DNA of 64,000 nucleotides from JANXQG01 sp963804375 (GCA_963804375.1 CAWDQE010000004.1:806001-870000); one strand, 5' to 3'; counted from the first letter of the stretch, positions 9,876 to 19,461 are shown. Made by a program: numbers and translations. Notes: a model not told the origin generated them from the sequence alone.

Positions 9876-10769
9876 TTAGGGGAATTGCCTAGCCGACGTT
9901 CCACCCTTTTCAACCTTCAGGCATTCGGCGGCCGTGATAATACCGTCGTGGTTAAGGTCATAGCGATTGAACTCCGCCACCTTGTCCGGCGTCCAGTTGG
10001 TCGTGTATTCCGCCATCGTGATTTGGCCGTTGTGATGAACGTCTTTTTCCAGGAACCATTCCGGTAGTCCCTTGGGCAACTGCTCCAGGGCTGTGCGAAA
10101 ACGGGCGGGTTTGTGTGGAATTGGCTTGGCATTCGCCACGGATGAGGATGCCGATGAAGCCGAAGGGGGGGACGTCGGCGAATTGGCCCCGGCCGTGCTG
10201 GAAAAAGTCGGTGTGACAGGCGTGCTTGAAGAAGTGCTGGCTGAACCGCCACCCGACGTGGGAGGCGATCCAAAACCCATCCCTGGCGGCGACATCAACC
10301 CGGCAGCAGGTGACTTTGAGGCAACACCGGAACTAGGTGATCCGGAGGAGGCGTCGCCTTTCAAGAGATCAGCGATCAAGACGGGGTAATGCGGCTCCAT
10401 TCCCGCCTTCTTGAAAACCCTCTCAAGCACGTCCTTGGCCCCTGGATCAGTGGCCTCGCTGGCTTCGATCATCCCATTGCCGTTGGCGTCCAATTTTTTC
10501 AGGAATTCTGCGGTGCGGCTGGAACCCCGACCACTGTCATCGCTTGGCGCGGGGCGATTCGAGTCCCCGCCCCCCCGTTGGTCTGGCCCGCCGCGCTGGA
10601 ATCGCCCGCTGCCTTGGTCTGGGCCGCCGCGCTGGAATCCCCGGCCCCCGTAATCTCCACCCCCCCGATCGCCGCCCCCGCGGAACCCGCCGCGACCTCG
10701 CTGACCGAAAGCTACCTGGGAAACCAAGAGAATTGCAATTACAATAGAGATTTTGAGGGCCGATGACAT
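9876..10769 (-). CDS. Exported EF-hand protein
   Basis: Protein of 297 aa with a signal peptide (MSSALKISIVIAILLVSQVAFG), a Gly/Arg-rich linker (RGGGDRGGGDYGGRGFQRGG) and three EF-hand-like loops: LDANGNGMIEASEA near residue 93, DVHHNGQITMAEY near 255 and YDLNHDGIITAAE near 277. The D-x-N-x-D/N-G-x-I-x-x-x-E spacing fits calcium binding. A Ser/Pro/Thr-rich spacer separates the first loop from the last two. Planctomycetes encode many such exported EF-hand proteins; partners are unknown. Confidence 0.75.
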   Translation of the reverse strand: MSSALKISIVIAILLVSQVAFGQRGRGGFRGGGDRGGGDYGGRGFQRGGPDQGSGRFQRGGPDQRGGGDSNRPAPSDDSGRGSSRTAEFLKKLDANGNGMIEASEATDPGAKDVLERVFKKAGMEPHYPVLIADLLKGDASSGSPSSGVASKSPAAGLMSPPGMGFGSPPTSGGGSASTSSSTPVTPTFSSTAGANSPTSPPSASSASSSVANAKPIPHKPARFRTALEQLPKGLPEWFLEKDVHHNGQITMAEYTTNWTPDKVAEFNRYDLNHDGIITAAECLKVEKGGTSARQFP

Positions 10770-10799
10770 GCGGTACGCTCCTGCCTGCGATGACTGAAC

Positions 10800-11148
10800 T
10801 TTGCATCTATTAGTTTAACCCCAACCGAGCCAATTTGCATCGGAAAATAACGAGACTTTTTTCCCGTGTCGGGGTTTACCATTAGGGGCAATTAACGGCC
10901 ACAGCGTGGAATCCGCGCAACCACGCCCTGCGCAAGCTGAGCCGTCGTGCCGCCTGCTGCAGGATGGACTTCCAAATCCGTCGTGTGAAATTGGACGGAT
11001 CTGGAGGTCCATCCTACGGCAAATGGCACACGCTCCCCTGAAATTGGACGGACTCGGAGGTCCATCCTACGGCAAGTTTTTTCGCGCACCGTTAGGCCGC
11101 GTGGTCTCGTCAACGGCAAGATTCTCGGCGTGATGGGTGGTGTGATCA
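10800..11148. repeat. Intergenic region with tandem GGTCCATCCTACGGCAA units
   Basis: No gene is seen. Two direct copies of a unit containing GAAATTGGACGGA and GAGGTCCATCCTACGGCAA lie at about 10,988-11,075, with a related inverted fragment (GGATGGACTTCCAAATCCG) at 10,962. The arrangement forms potential hairpins upstream of gspE and looks like a dispersed intergenic repeat. Confidence 0.6.
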
Positions 11149-12834
11149 ATGGATGTCGGTGAAATGCTTTTCCGGAAGGGCTTGCTGGATGCCAAACAGC
11201 TTGAGCAGGCGCGCGCTGCCCAAACCGAGGGGGTGCGGCTGGATCAGGCCGCCGTCCAGCTTGGCTTCCTCAAGGAAGAGACCGCCTTGCGGGCCTTGGC
11301 CAACGAGGTGGGGCTGGAATTCGTCGACCTGGTCGACGCCGAAGTCGACCTGAGCCTCCTGAAGGACTTTCCCTCGCGCTTCGTCCATCGCGAATCGCTC
11401 TTCCCCATCCGCCGCAACAATGGCTGCCTGGTGGTCGCCACAAGCGATCCCTTCAATTTGTATCCCCTGGACGAGTTGAGCGTGGCAACCGGGTTGACCG
11501 TGGTGCCGGTGCTGGCCAGCCGCGAAGAGATCGCCAAGCGAATCAAGAACCACCTGGGGGTCGGCAGTGAAACGATCGACGGCCTCTTGGCGGCGACCGA
11601 CGACCGCATCGAACTCGATCAGCCCATCGACAACGATGCCGAACTCTCGGAGATGGCCCAGGAACCCTCGGTCGTGCGTTTGGTCAACGAGATCCTCCTG
11701 GAGGCGATCGAACTGCGGGCCAGCGACGTGCATCTTGAATCGGGGACTTCGGGCATACGGGTCCGTTATCGCATCGACGGTGTGCTGCACTCCCAGCCGA
11801 TGCCGCCGGAAATCCACCGCTTCCAGGCCGCGATCATCAGTCGGTTGAAAATCATGTCGCGGCTGAATATTGCTGAACAACGGCTGCCCCAGGACGGCCG
11901 CATCCAACTCCGCACCGGCGGACGTGAGGTCGATATCCGCGTCTCCGTGATCCCCATGATTCACGGCGAAGGCATCGTTATGCGCTTGTTGGACAAGGGG
12001 GCCATGGAATTCAAGCTAGGCAAGCTGGGCATGGAGCCCGACCTCTATGCCACGTTCCACGAATTGATCCAGTTGCCGCACGGGATCATCCTGGTCACCG
12101 GCCCTACCGGTTCCGGCAAGAGCACCACGCTTTACAGTTCGCTCCTGGAGATCAAGAACGACGAGACCAAGATCATCACCACCGAAGACCCGGTGGAATA
12201 CCAGTTGGACGGCATCAACCAGATCCAGGTGCACCCGAAGATCGGGCTGACGTTCGGCAATTCGCTGCGGAGCATTTTGCGTCACGATCCGGACATTATC
12301 CTCGTGGGCGAAATCCGCGACCTGGAGACGGCCGAGAATGCGATCCAGGCATCGCTGACGGGCCACCTCGTGTTCAGCACGCTGCACACCAACGACGCGG
12401 CGGGGGCCTACACGCGGTTGGTCGACATGGGCCTGGAGCCATTCCTGGTTTCCAGCACCGTGGAAGCGGTGATGGCCCAGCGGCTGGTCCGTACGCTCTG
12501 CAAACATTGCAAGCAGCCCTACCATCCCAGCACCGATGAGCTGCCCGCCGACTTCCCCCGCGATGCCCTGGGCGGCAAGCCGCTGTACCGGGCGGTCGGC
12601 TGCCGCGAATGCCGCCAGGTGGGCTATCGCGGCCGCGTCGGGTTATATGAATTGCTGGTCACCACCGAAGAGATTCGGCAGTTGTCGCACGAGCGGGTCA
12701 GCAGTTGGGCCATCCAGAAGGAGGCGGTCCGCCAAGGCATGCGCACGCTCCGCGAAGATGGCTGGGTGAAGGTTCTCGACGGGCGGACCACGATCGACGA
12801 AGTGATGCGGGTGACGAAAGGCAAGACCGGCTAG
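11149..12834 (+). CDS. gspE: Type II secretion ATPase GspE
   Basis: Cytoplasmic ATPase of 561 aa that powers pseudopilus assembly. An N-terminal GspE/MshE-type domain (MLFRKGLLDAKQLEQA, residues 6-150) is followed by the catalytic core: Walker A GPTGSGKST at 318-326, Asp boxes, Walker B IILVGEIRD near 383-391, and GHLVFSTLHTNDA. Two CxxC pairs (451/454 and 485/488) form the usual zinc-binding C-terminal element. The length is typical. It is the first gene of the T2SS row and is followed by gspF after a 90-base repeat-containing gap. Confidence 0.95.
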   Translation: MDVGEMLFRKGLLDAKQLEQARAAQTEGVRLDQAAVQLGFLKEETALRALANEVGLEFVDLVDAEVDLSLLKDFPSRFVHRESLFPIRRNNGCLVVATSDPFNLYPLDELSVATGLTVVPVLASREEIAKRIKNHLGVGSETIDGLLAATDDRIELDQPIDNDAELSEMAQEPSVVRLVNEILLEAIELRASDVHLESGTSGIRVRYRIDGVLHSQPMPPEIHRFQAAIISRLKIMSRLNIAEQRLPQDGRIQLRTGGREVDIRVSVIPMIHGEGIVMRLLDKGAMEFKLGKLGMEPDLYATFHELIQLPHGIILVTGPTGSGKSTTLYSSLLEIKNDETKIITTEDPVEYQLDGINQIQVHPKIGLTFGNSLRSILRHDPDIILVGEIRDLETAENAIQASLTGHLVFSTLHTNDAAGAYTRLVDMGLEPFLVSSTVEAVMAQRLVRTLCKHCKQPYHPSTDELPADFPRDALGGKPLYRAVGCRECRQVGYRGRVGLYELLVTTEEIRQLSHERVSSWAIQKEAVRQGMRTLREDGWVKVLDGRTTIDEVMRVTKGKTG

Positions 12835-12836
12835 TT

Positions 12837-12898
12837 GTAGGGTGGGACAAGCTCGGGGCACCCGGCGAGCCGGGTCGCGAGCGCCGGCCCACCATTGA
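12837..12898. repeat. Dispersed intergenic repeat, GTAGGGTGGG family, copy 1
   Basis: Begins GTAGGGTGGGACAAGCTCG and ends GCGCCGGCCCACCATTG. The same ends recur in inverted orientation at 22,458-22,506. Related copies lie at 22,338-22,424 and 28,476-28,616. The ends can pair (GGTGGG with CCCACC), as in REP-type elements. Confidence 0.7.
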
Positions 12899-12925
12899 TT
12901 CGTTTTCGACTATACTTGATTTCCC

Positions 12926-14131
12926 ATGCCCGAATTCAATTACACGGCCCGCGACCAAACCGGTCAGATGATCACCGGCACGCTCACGGCGGCCAACCGC
13001 CGCGAGGCGGCGACGTCGTTGGCGGGGCGGATGATTTTCCCGCTGGCCGTCGAGGACGCCGGTGTGGGAGTCGAATTCTCGCGGGTCCACCGCGTCCCGG
13101 CGACGATGCTCTCGATGGCCTATGGCCAAATGGCCGATCTGCTCCGCAGCGGCGTGCCGCTGCTGCGTGCCATCGACGTGGTCGAAAAGCAGGCCTCGCA
13201 TGCCGGACTCAAGGCGATCCTTACGGAGATCCACCGTCGCGTGGAAGACGGCAGCACGCTGGCCAACGCCATGGCCCGCTTCGAGCCCGTGCTGGGCGAG
13301 ATGGCCGTGAGCATGGTCCGAGCCGGCGGCGAAGGCGGTTTCCTGGAAGAGGCCTTGGCCCGCGTTGCCCAGTTCACCGAGGCGCAGGACGACCTGAAAA
13401 AGCGGACCGTGGGGGCCATCGCCTACCCGGCCTTTCTGGCCGTGGTGGGCACGATCATCGTCGTGATCCTGATCGTCTTCTTCGTGCCCAATTTCGCCGA
13501 ATTGTTCCAATCGCTGCGGGAAAAAGGCGAACTGCCCGCGGTTACCGAATGGCTCCTGGACACGAGTGCCTTCCTGCGCCGCTGGGGGTTGCTGGTAGCG
13601 GCCCTGCTGGCCGGCATCGGCTGGTGGCTGCGGCGCTGGCTGAGAACCGACGCGGGGCGCTGGTGGGCCGACGGGCTGCGGCTGCGGCTGCCGCTGGTGG
13701 GCGAGGTATTGCTCGGCCTGGCGGTGGCCCGCTTCTGCCGCGTTTTCGGCACGCTCTTGCACAACGGCGTGCCGATCGTCCGCTCCCTGGAGATCTCCCG
13801 CGACGCCACCGGCAACCGCGTGCTCGCCGCGGCGATCAGCGATGCCACCGAGAATATCTCCGCCGGCCAGTCGTTGGCGGGGCCCCTGGGGTCCAGCGGC
13901 AAGTTCCCGCCGATCGTGGTCGAAATGATCGCCGTCGCGGAGCAGGCCAACAACCTGGAAACGGTGCTCTTGGCCGTGGCCGACTCGCTGGAACGCCGTA
14001 CCTGGCGCCGCCTCGACCTCACCGTGCGTCTGATCGAGCCGATTATGCTCTTGATTTTGGCGGGCGTCATCCTGGTTTTGGTGATTGCCCTCTTGCTGCC
14101 CGTGCTCAAGATGAGCTCAACTGTAGGATAA
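12926..14131 (+). CDS. gspF: Type II secretion inner-membrane platform protein GspF
   Basis: Polytopic membrane protein of 401 aa. It has the two repeated T2SSF helical domains (about 65-160 and 265-360) and three membrane spans: AIAYPAFLAVVGTIIVVIL, WGLLVAALLAGIGWWL and a C-terminal PIMLLILAGVILVLVIALLL. Conserved pieces include GVPLLRAIDVVE, EGGFLEEALARVA, and GVPIVRSLEISRDATGN in the second half. GspF anchors the ATPase GspE and the GspL/M complex in the inner membrane. Length and order match the family. Confidence 0.93.
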   Translation: MPEFNYTARDQTGQMITGTLTAANRREAATSLAGRMIFPLAVEDAGVGVEFSRVHRVPATMLSMAYGQMADLLRSGVPLLRAIDVVEKQASHAGLKAILTEIHRRVEDGSTLANAMARFEPVLGEMAVSMVRAGGEGGFLEEALARVAQFTEAQDDLKKRTVGAIAYPAFLAVVGTIIVVILIVFFVPNFAELFQSLREKGELPAVTEWLLDTSAFLRRWGLLVAALLAGIGWWLRRWLRTDAGRWWADGLRLRLPLVGEVLLGLAVARFCRVFGTLLHNGVPIVRSLEISRDATGNRVLAAAISDATENISAGQSLAGPLGSSGKFPPIVVEMIAVAEQANNLETVLLAVADSLERRTWRRLDLTVRLIEPIMLLILAGVILVLVIALLLPVLKMSSTVG

Positions 14132-14195
14132 CGTCTCCCCTTCCCCCTTTCTCCCTTTCTCAAAACACGAAAGACCGTAACCTGGAGATTCCCTT

Positions 14196-14612
14196 ATGAA
14201 GCCCTCACGCCCCCGCCGCAACCGCGGCTTCACCCTGATTGAAGTCATGCTGGTCCTCGTGATCCTGGTCGTCCTGGCGTCGCTGGCCGTCTTGGCCTAC
14301 GGGCCGATTCAGAAACGAATGCGAATCAACCAGGCGAAAACGCAGATCGGCATGCTTGCGGAGGCTATTGAAACGTACAACATCGACATCGAGAATTACC
14401 CGGCCAGCCTGGACGACTTGGAAAGAGATCCCGGCAACCTGCCTCCGGGCAAGTGGCATCGGTGCTTGAACAAGGAAATCCCCCTGGACCCCTGGCACAA
14501 CCCGTATCAATATCAGTATCCCGGCCAGCACAATATTGACAGTTTTGACGTCTGGACGGTAACTCCCGACAACCAGATTCTTGGCAATTGGACCGAGGAG
14601 AGGATCAAGTGA
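14196..14612 (+). CDS. gspG: Major pseudopilin GspG
   Basis: Pseudopilin of 138 aa with a short basic leader (MKPSRPRRNRG) and the prepilin motif G-FTLIEVMLVLVILVVLASL. Cleavage is expected after Gly11 by the prepilin peptidase. The globular part has the GspG features: YNIDIENYPASLDDL, PPGKWHRCLNKEIPLDPWHNPYQYQYPG. The Asp/Pro-W-x-N-P-Y segment is the calcium-site region of GspG. It is followed by gspH with a 4-base overlap. Confidence 0.93.
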   Translation: MKPSRPRRNRGFTLIEVMLVLVILVVLASLAVLAYGPIQKRMRINQAKTQIGMLAEAIETYNIDIENYPASLDDLERDPGNLPPGKWHRCLNKEIPLDPWHNPYQYQYPGQHNIDSFDVWTVTPDNQILGNWTEERIK

Positions 14613-15268
14613 CGCAATCCAGCACGAGAAGGGAAGCATGTCGCGCGTTCACGCTGGTGGAAGTCCTGCTGGTGCTCGCCCTGCTGGTGATCATCTCCGG
14701 CGTGGCGTGGACGGCCATCCAAGGTCCCCTGGCGCGGCAGCGGTTGCGCTCGGCGGCCGACGCGGTGCGCAGCGCGTGGTGTCAGGCCCGAGACGATGCG
14801 ATGAAATCGGGCCATACCTACGCCTTCCGCTACCTGGTCCGCGGCAACCGCTACCACGTCGGGGCGCAGGACGATCGTCAGCCGGCCGCGGATGCCTCGC
14901 CGGCCACGCAAGCGCCGGCCACGCAAGCGCCGGCAGCGCAAGCCTCGACACCGCAGACTTCGACAACGGACGAAGAAGAATCGGGCGATGACCCGCTGCC
15001 GCCGCCCATTGAGAAGACCCTGCCGCAGGGAGTCCGCTTCCTCAACGCCGATAAAGGCGGCGACCTGGCCGCCCTGAGCGATGGTCCCGCGACCGCAGCG
15101 GCCGACGACACCGGCGACTGGTCCGATCCGATCTATTTTTATTCCGACGGCTCTACCTCCGACGCCCAGTTGTTGCTTGCCGGCGATCGGCATTCCGCGC
15201 TGCGATTGCAGTTGCGCGGAGTCACCGGGGCGGTCACCGTAGGCGACGTGAACGCCATAACACAATAG
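14609..15268 (+). CDS. gspH: Minor pseudopilin GspH-like
   Basis: Starts at a GTG overlapping the gspG stop, with GAGGAGAGG directly upstream, so translation is probably coupled. A leader (MTQSSTRREACRA) and FTLVEVLLVLALLVIISGVA mark a prepilin-like protein. The body includes LRSAADAVRSAWCQARDDAMKSG, typical of GspH N-terminal helices. There is then a low-complexity Ala/Thr/Pro stretch (TQAPATQAPAAQASTPQTST) that is not usual in the family. It would form part of the pseudopilus tip. Length 219 aa. Confidence 0.85.
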   Translation: MTQSSTRREACRAFTLVEVLLVLALLVIISGVAWTAIQGPLARQRLRSAADAVRSAWCQARDDAMKSGHTYAFRYLVRGNRYHVGAQDDRQPAADASPATQAPATQAPAAQASTPQTSTTDEEESGDDPLPPPIEKTLPQGVRFLNADKGGDLAALSDGPATAAADDTGDWSDPIYFYSDGSTSDAQLLLAGDRHSALRLQLRGVTGAVTVGDVNAITQ

Positions 15269-15279
15269 GGGAAGAGGGC

Positions 15280-15839
15280 ATGAGCGGTATTTTAGAAAGG
15301 GAGAAAGGCGGGGTACCCGCGCGGCGGGTCGAGGGAGAAGGCGAGACCTCGCTTTCGCGCCCGCATACAGCGTCTCCCTTACTCCCCTCCTCCCCTTCCC
15401 GCCGCGACGGCTTCACGCTCCTGGAAGTGATCCTGGCCCTGACCATCCTTGCGGGATCGCTGGCCGTATTGGGCGAAGTCGCCCGCTTGGCGATGCGGAA
15501 CGCGTCGGCGGCGCGGGACCTGGCCCGGCGCAAATGCTGGCCGAGAGCAAACTGGCCGAGATCCAGGCGGGAATCACCACGCCCGATGCGGTCGATAACA
15601 CGCCCTTCGACACCGCCAACGAGTCGCTCGACCCGTCGGTGCCTCGTTGGCTCTTTTCGATCAATCCGGAGGCGACCGACGAAACCGGACTGCTCAGGGT
15701 CCGCGTGACAGTCACCCGCGATTTGCCGGCCGCCCAACATCCGCTAAAATTCTCGCTCGTGCGCTGGCTGCCGGACCCCAACTACACCTACACCCCGCCG
15801 GCCGCGTCTACCAGTACCCCGACATCGGGAGGAACCTAG
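15280..15839 (+). CDS. gspI: Minor pseudopilin GspI-like (frameshift near 15,530)
   Basis: The frame from 15280 carries a long leader (about 43 aa, containing SPSRRDG) and the prepilin helix GFTLLEVILALTILAGSLAVLGEVARLAMRN. After ARDL it becomes Arg/Trp-rich nonsense. The other frame from about 15,531 continues with QMLAESKLAEIQAGITTPDAVD, the conserved segment after the helix in GspI, and reads to 15,839. Restoring one G in the CCCGGCGC run would give ...ARAQMLAESKLAEI. Annotated as one gene with a one-base deletion, probably an assembly error. Confidence 0.8.
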
Positions 15840-15840
15840 C

Positions 15841-17622
15841 ATGTCGAACGTGGGAATGAGAGCAATCGAGAAAGGAAGAAAGGCGGGGCACCCGCTCCAT
15901 CTCCTCTTTTCCTCACCCCTTCTCCCCTTCTCCCCCGCTCCCCGCCGCCGTGGTTTTACGCTCCTGGAAGTGATTCTGGCGCTCGCTCTGACCGTGGTGG
16001 TCCTGGGACTGGTGGGGCTGGGCATCCACGTTCAATTGGCCGTGGCCACAACCAGTCGCGATCAGGTCGAGGAGGCCCAGCTCGCGCGGGTCTTGCTGCA
16101 ACGTATTGCCGACGATCTCCGCAACGCGATTCCCTTCCAGCCGCCGCAGTCGTCATCGTCGTCTTCCTCCTCGTCCTCCGGCACTGCGGGCCAGGCGGGC
16201 TCCTCGGGCGCTTCCGGCATGGCCGGGTCCTCCGGTTCATCCGGCACGTCGAGTAATTCGTCTGATTCGTCCAGCAGTACAGCGCCGCTTTCCGGCGGGA
16301 TTTTTGGTACCACCCAGGCAATTCAGATCGAGACTACGCGGCGGCCGAAGGCCACCCTTGCATCGCTGCAGGTGGCTGGCAGCGATCCCACCCAGCCCGC
16401 CCGGCTCAGTGATATTCGCGTCATAACCTACAGTCTCGGGGCGCCGGTCTCCGTCGACCTCTCGCAACAAAGTCCCCCTTCGGTTTCAGGCGCGGGACTC
16501 TACCGCCACGAGCAGGATCGGGCCGAGTTTTTCTACGGCACGCAAAATGGCCAGACCGACGAATCCGATCCGGCAACGGAGTTGCTGGCCCCGGAGGTGG
16601 TCGATTTCCATGTCACGTACTACGGCGGCACCGGCGGCACGTCCAGCACCAGCGCGTCGAGCGGGACATCGGGCAGCGGGACATCCAGCAGCGGGACATC
16701 GAGCAACGGGACATCCAGCGGTGAAACCGCGAGCAATGGCACAACCAGCGGCGGCACCTCGACCGCCGACACAACGACCAACGGTACGACGACCGAGATC
16801 CAGTGGGATTCGACGCAATCGGGCATGTTGCCCGCCGCCGTGAGGATCTCGATCTCCCTTCGTCATCAATCGCCGAAATCGATCTTCAGTTTTGCCGAGA
16901 GCGAGAAACGACCGCCGGCCGTCTACTCGTTGCTCGTCTACTTGCCCAATTCGACGGTCGATACGAGCCTGGCCAGCCAGCTTGAGACGCCACCGGCCTC
17001 GACGCCCTACCAGGCAGATCCGGCCGCCAGTTCAGGTAAGGCCGGTGGCAAGGCCGGCGGCAAGACTGGCGGCAAGGCCGGCGGCAAGGGCGAGAAAGGC
17101 AAGGGCGAGAAAGGCAAGGGTGAAAAGGGTAAGGGCGAGAAAGGCAAGGGCGAGAAAGGAAAAGGCAAGAAGGGACGGGGCGAAAAGGGCGCAGGAAAGG
17201 GCGAAGGCAAGGGCGAAGGAAAGGGTGAAAAGAAAGGCGAAGGAAAGGGCGAACGCGGCCAAGGGGAGAAGGGTCGAGGCGAGCGTGGTCAAGGCGAGCG
17301 TGGTCAAGGTGAACGCGGACGCGGTGGGCGCGGCGGCGGATTTGGCGGTGGACGCGGCGGCGGCGGACGCGGCGGGCGTGGCGGCGGACAAGGCGGAGGG
17401 CAGGGCGGCGGATTCGGCGGCGGCGGAACCGGAGGCGGATTTGGCGGTGGCGGACGTGGCGGAGGCGGATTCGGCGGTGGCGGCGCCGGTGGAGGCGGGT
17501 TCGGTGGAGGCGGGTTCGGTGGAGGCGGGTTCGGTGGAGGCGGACGCGGTGGCGGCGGACCCGGCGGCGGTGGGTCCGGCGGTGGCGGATTTGGCGGCGG
17601 CGGATTTGGCGGCGGCGGGTAG
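15841..17622 (+). CDS. gspJ: Minor pseudopilin GspJ-like with a giant Lys/Gly repeat tail
   Basis: Protein of 593 aa. The prepilin signature (PRRRGFTLLEVILALALTVVVLGL) follows a 37-aa leader. The helix continues with RDQVEEAQLARVLLQRIADDLRNAIPF, typical of GspJ, and globular sequence such as VVDFHVTYYGGT follows. Two Ser/Gly/Thr low-complexity inserts interrupt it (about 105-145 and 262-315). From about residue 395 the protein is pure repeat: GGKAGGK, then many GEKGKG units, then GERGQ units, and finally about 100 residues of GGGFGGGG-type sequence. Ordinary GspJ proteins are about 200 aa and have no such tail. The basic part would be highly positively charged outside the cytoplasm. Confidence 0.82.
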   Translation: MSNVGMRAIEKGRKAGHPLHLLFSSPLLPFSPAPRRRGFTLLEVILALALTVVVLGLVGLGIHVQLAVATTSRDQVEEAQLARVLLQRIADDLRNAIPFQPPQSSSSSSSSSSGTAGQAGSSGASGMAGSSGSSGTSSNSSDSSSSTAPLSGGIFGTTQAIQIETTRRPKATLASLQVAGSDPTQPARLSDIRVITYSLGAPVSVDLSQQSPPSVSGAGLYRHEQDRAEFFYGTQNGQTDESDPATELLAPEVVDFHVTYYGGTGGTSSTSASSGTSGSGTSSSGTSSNGTSSGETASNGTTSGGTSTADTTTNGTTTEIQWDSTQSGMLPAAVRISISLRHQSPKSIFSFAESEKRPPAVYSLLVYLPNSTVDTSLASQLETPPASTPYQADPAASSGKAGGKAGGKTGGKAGGKGEKGKGEKGKGEKGKGEKGKGEKGKGKKGRGEKGAGKGEGKGEGKGEKKGEGKGERGQGEKGRGERGQGERGQGERGRGGRGGGFGGGRGGGGRGGRGGGQGGGQGGGFGGGGTGGGFGGGGRGGGGFGGGGAGGGGFGGGGFGGGGFGGGGRGGGGPGGGGSGGGGFGGGGFGGGG

Positions 17623-17631
17623 CGAATGTAC

Positions 17632-17770
17632 CGTAGTGATCGTCTCGTTCCCACGCTCCGCGTGGCAACGCACTGGATGGCTGCTCCGCGGCCTCGTAAC
17701 GGAAATGCAGACGCGGAGCGTCCGCCGAGTGCGTGACGACGCAGAGCGTCGTCACGAGATCCGGAGTTTA
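17632..17770. repeat. Dispersed repeat with CGTTCCCACGCTCCGCGTGG core
   Basis: Intergenic unit with CTCGTTCCCACGCTCCGCGT at 17,643 and inverted GCGGAGCGT and GACGACGCAGAGCGTCGTC units downstream. GACGACGCAGAGCGTCGTC is itself a hairpin. This is a widespread type of intergenic repeat in several bacterial phyla. Confidence 0.6.
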
Positions 17771-17832
17771 GGCCGGAACAAGCTTGCGCAGTTCCGGCAT
17801 GGATGAGTAGTTGTGTTTTAAGAGTCAGATCC

Positions 17833-19398
17833 ATGGATAACCATCGTCGCGGAGTGGTGCTGCTGGTCGTCTTGATCGTGGTTACGATCCTGGCCCTGGC
17901 CACGCTTGGCTTTGCCAAACTCATGCTCGACGAGCATAGCGCGGCCGTAACCGCCAGCCGCCAGTCGCAGGCCAGAGTCTTTGCCGAGTCGGGGGCCGAA
18001 GTGGCCAGGCAGTTCCTCGATCGCACCGGCGACGAGCAACAGTCGGCGGGCGGCCTATACGACAATCAGCAGCGTTTTTATAACCAGAAGGTGGCCGAGG
18101 AGGATTCACCGCGCGATCGCGGCCGCTTCACGATCCTCGCGCCGAAGATCACCGACACCGCCATCGAGGGCGCTCGCTATGGCCTGCAAGACGAATCGAC
18201 GCGGATCAATCTGACCACGATCCTCAATTACGACAGTTCCAGCGGATCGGCGATAAGCGCGAATACCGGGTCGACGGGAGACGACAGCACCGACAACACC
18301 GGCGCCCATGCGATACTGATGGGCCTGCCGGGCATGACCGACGACGTTGCCGATGCCATTCTCGACTGGATCGACGCCGACGACACGCCCCGCGAGCAGG
18401 GCGTGGAAAGCGACTACTACGGCGGTCTTCAACCCGGCTACACGCCCCGCAATGCGCCGCCCGTTTCCATCGAAGAGCTCTTGCTGGTGAAAGGGGTGAC
18501 CCCGGAACTGCTCTTCGGCTACGATGCGGTGAAGCTGGGCTACAGCAGCAGCGATGCCGTCAGCGGCGTCATCTCCGGCGTCGCCCAGGACGGCTCGATG
18601 GACCACGGCTGGGCCCAGTACCTGACACTGTGGAGCGCCGAGTCGACCCTCAAGTCCGACGGCACGCCCAAGATCAATCTGAACCAGACGGACATGCCGA
18701 CACTCTACAGCCAGTTGTCGGCCGTGATGGACCCCTCGTGGGCCCAGTTCATCGTCGCTTACCGAGAGGGCGGCGGCACTTTGGATAGTGGTGGAAACCT
18801 TGTCACGTCCACGACGGCCCAAGCCCGCAACACCATCAGCAGCCCGTTGGACCTGATCGGCGTCACGGTGACCCCTGTACCGGCGGAGGGCGGCACGGCA
18901 ACACCGCTCACAAATCCCTTCACTTCCGACACGTCGGCGATGAACGAGTACCTGCCCGTCCTGTTCGCCAATTGCACCACGATTGCGGGTACGGGAATCC
19001 CGGGGGGGATCAACATCAATCAGGCCCCGCGGATCGTGCTGTTGACCATTCCCGGCATGACCTCGGATCTGGTCGACCAGATCATCGCCAATCGCCAGCC
19101 CGATCCGGCCTCGTCAACGTCCCAGGCCAACCGTACGTGTCCGGTCTGGCCCCTTATCGAGGGGATTATTCCGCTGGCCCAGATGAAGTCGATGCTTCCA
19201 TACATCACGGCCGGGGGGAGCGTCTACCGGGCCCAGGTAATCGGAAAATTCGACAAGGGAAGCCAAGTTGCCCGGCTGGAAGTCATACTTGACGCTACAC
19301 AACACCCGACGCGGATAGTATTCTGGAAAGATATGAGCGATTTGAAAGACAGCGTCCCTTTCCCTGGCGAGACAAGTGGAGCGTCCGGAGAGCATTAA
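17833..19398 (+). CDS. gspK: Minor pseudopilin GspK
   Basis: The ATG at 17833 gives a short leader MDNHRRG followed by VVLLVVLIVVTILALATLGF, the usual GspK N-terminus without Glu at +5. An ATG at 17803 would add 10 residues. The large globular domain contains two helix-hairpin-helix-like stretches seen in GspK: AHAILMGLPGMTDDVADAILDWID and APRIVLLTIPGMTSDLVDQIIANRQ. GspK caps the pseudopilus tip with GspI and GspJ. Length 521 aa, longer than enterobacterial GspK (about 320) but usual for planctomycetes. Confidence 0.88.
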   Translation: MDNHRRGVVLLVVLIVVTILALATLGFAKLMLDEHSAAVTASRQSQARVFAESGAEVARQFLDRTGDEQQSAGGLYDNQQRFYNQKVAEEDSPRDRGRFTILAPKITDTAIEGARYGLQDESTRINLTTILNYDSSSGSAISANTGSTGDDSTDNTGAHAILMGLPGMTDDVADAILDWIDADDTPREQGVESDYYGGLQPGYTPRNAPPVSIEELLLVKGVTPELLFGYDAVKLGYSSSDAVSGVISGVAQDGSMDHGWAQYLTLWSAESTLKSDGTPKINLNQTDMPTLYSQLSAVMDPSWAQFIVAYREGGGTLDSGGNLVTSTTAQARNTISSPLDLIGVTVTPVPAEGGTATPLTNPFTSDTSAMNEYLPVLFANCTTIAGTGIPGGININQAPRIVLLTIPGMTSDLVDQIIANRQPDPASSTSQANRTCPVWPLIEGIIPLAQMKSMLPYITAGGSVYRAQVIGKFDKGSQVARLEVILDATQHPTRIVFWKDMSDLKDSVPFPGETSGASGEH

Positions 19399-19461
19399 CA
19401 TGAAGAGGTCTATCAACTCGCCACCGACCCCGTGTCGGCGGCGCAATGACTGAGTAGCTAT

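Noticed and set aside
17032..17806. Long open frames on both strands over the gspJ tail (Pro/Arg-, Ala/Ser- or Pro-rich)
   Set aside because: They arise from the repeated GGC/GGT/AAG codons of gspJ. The gspJ frame alone has a prepilin start.
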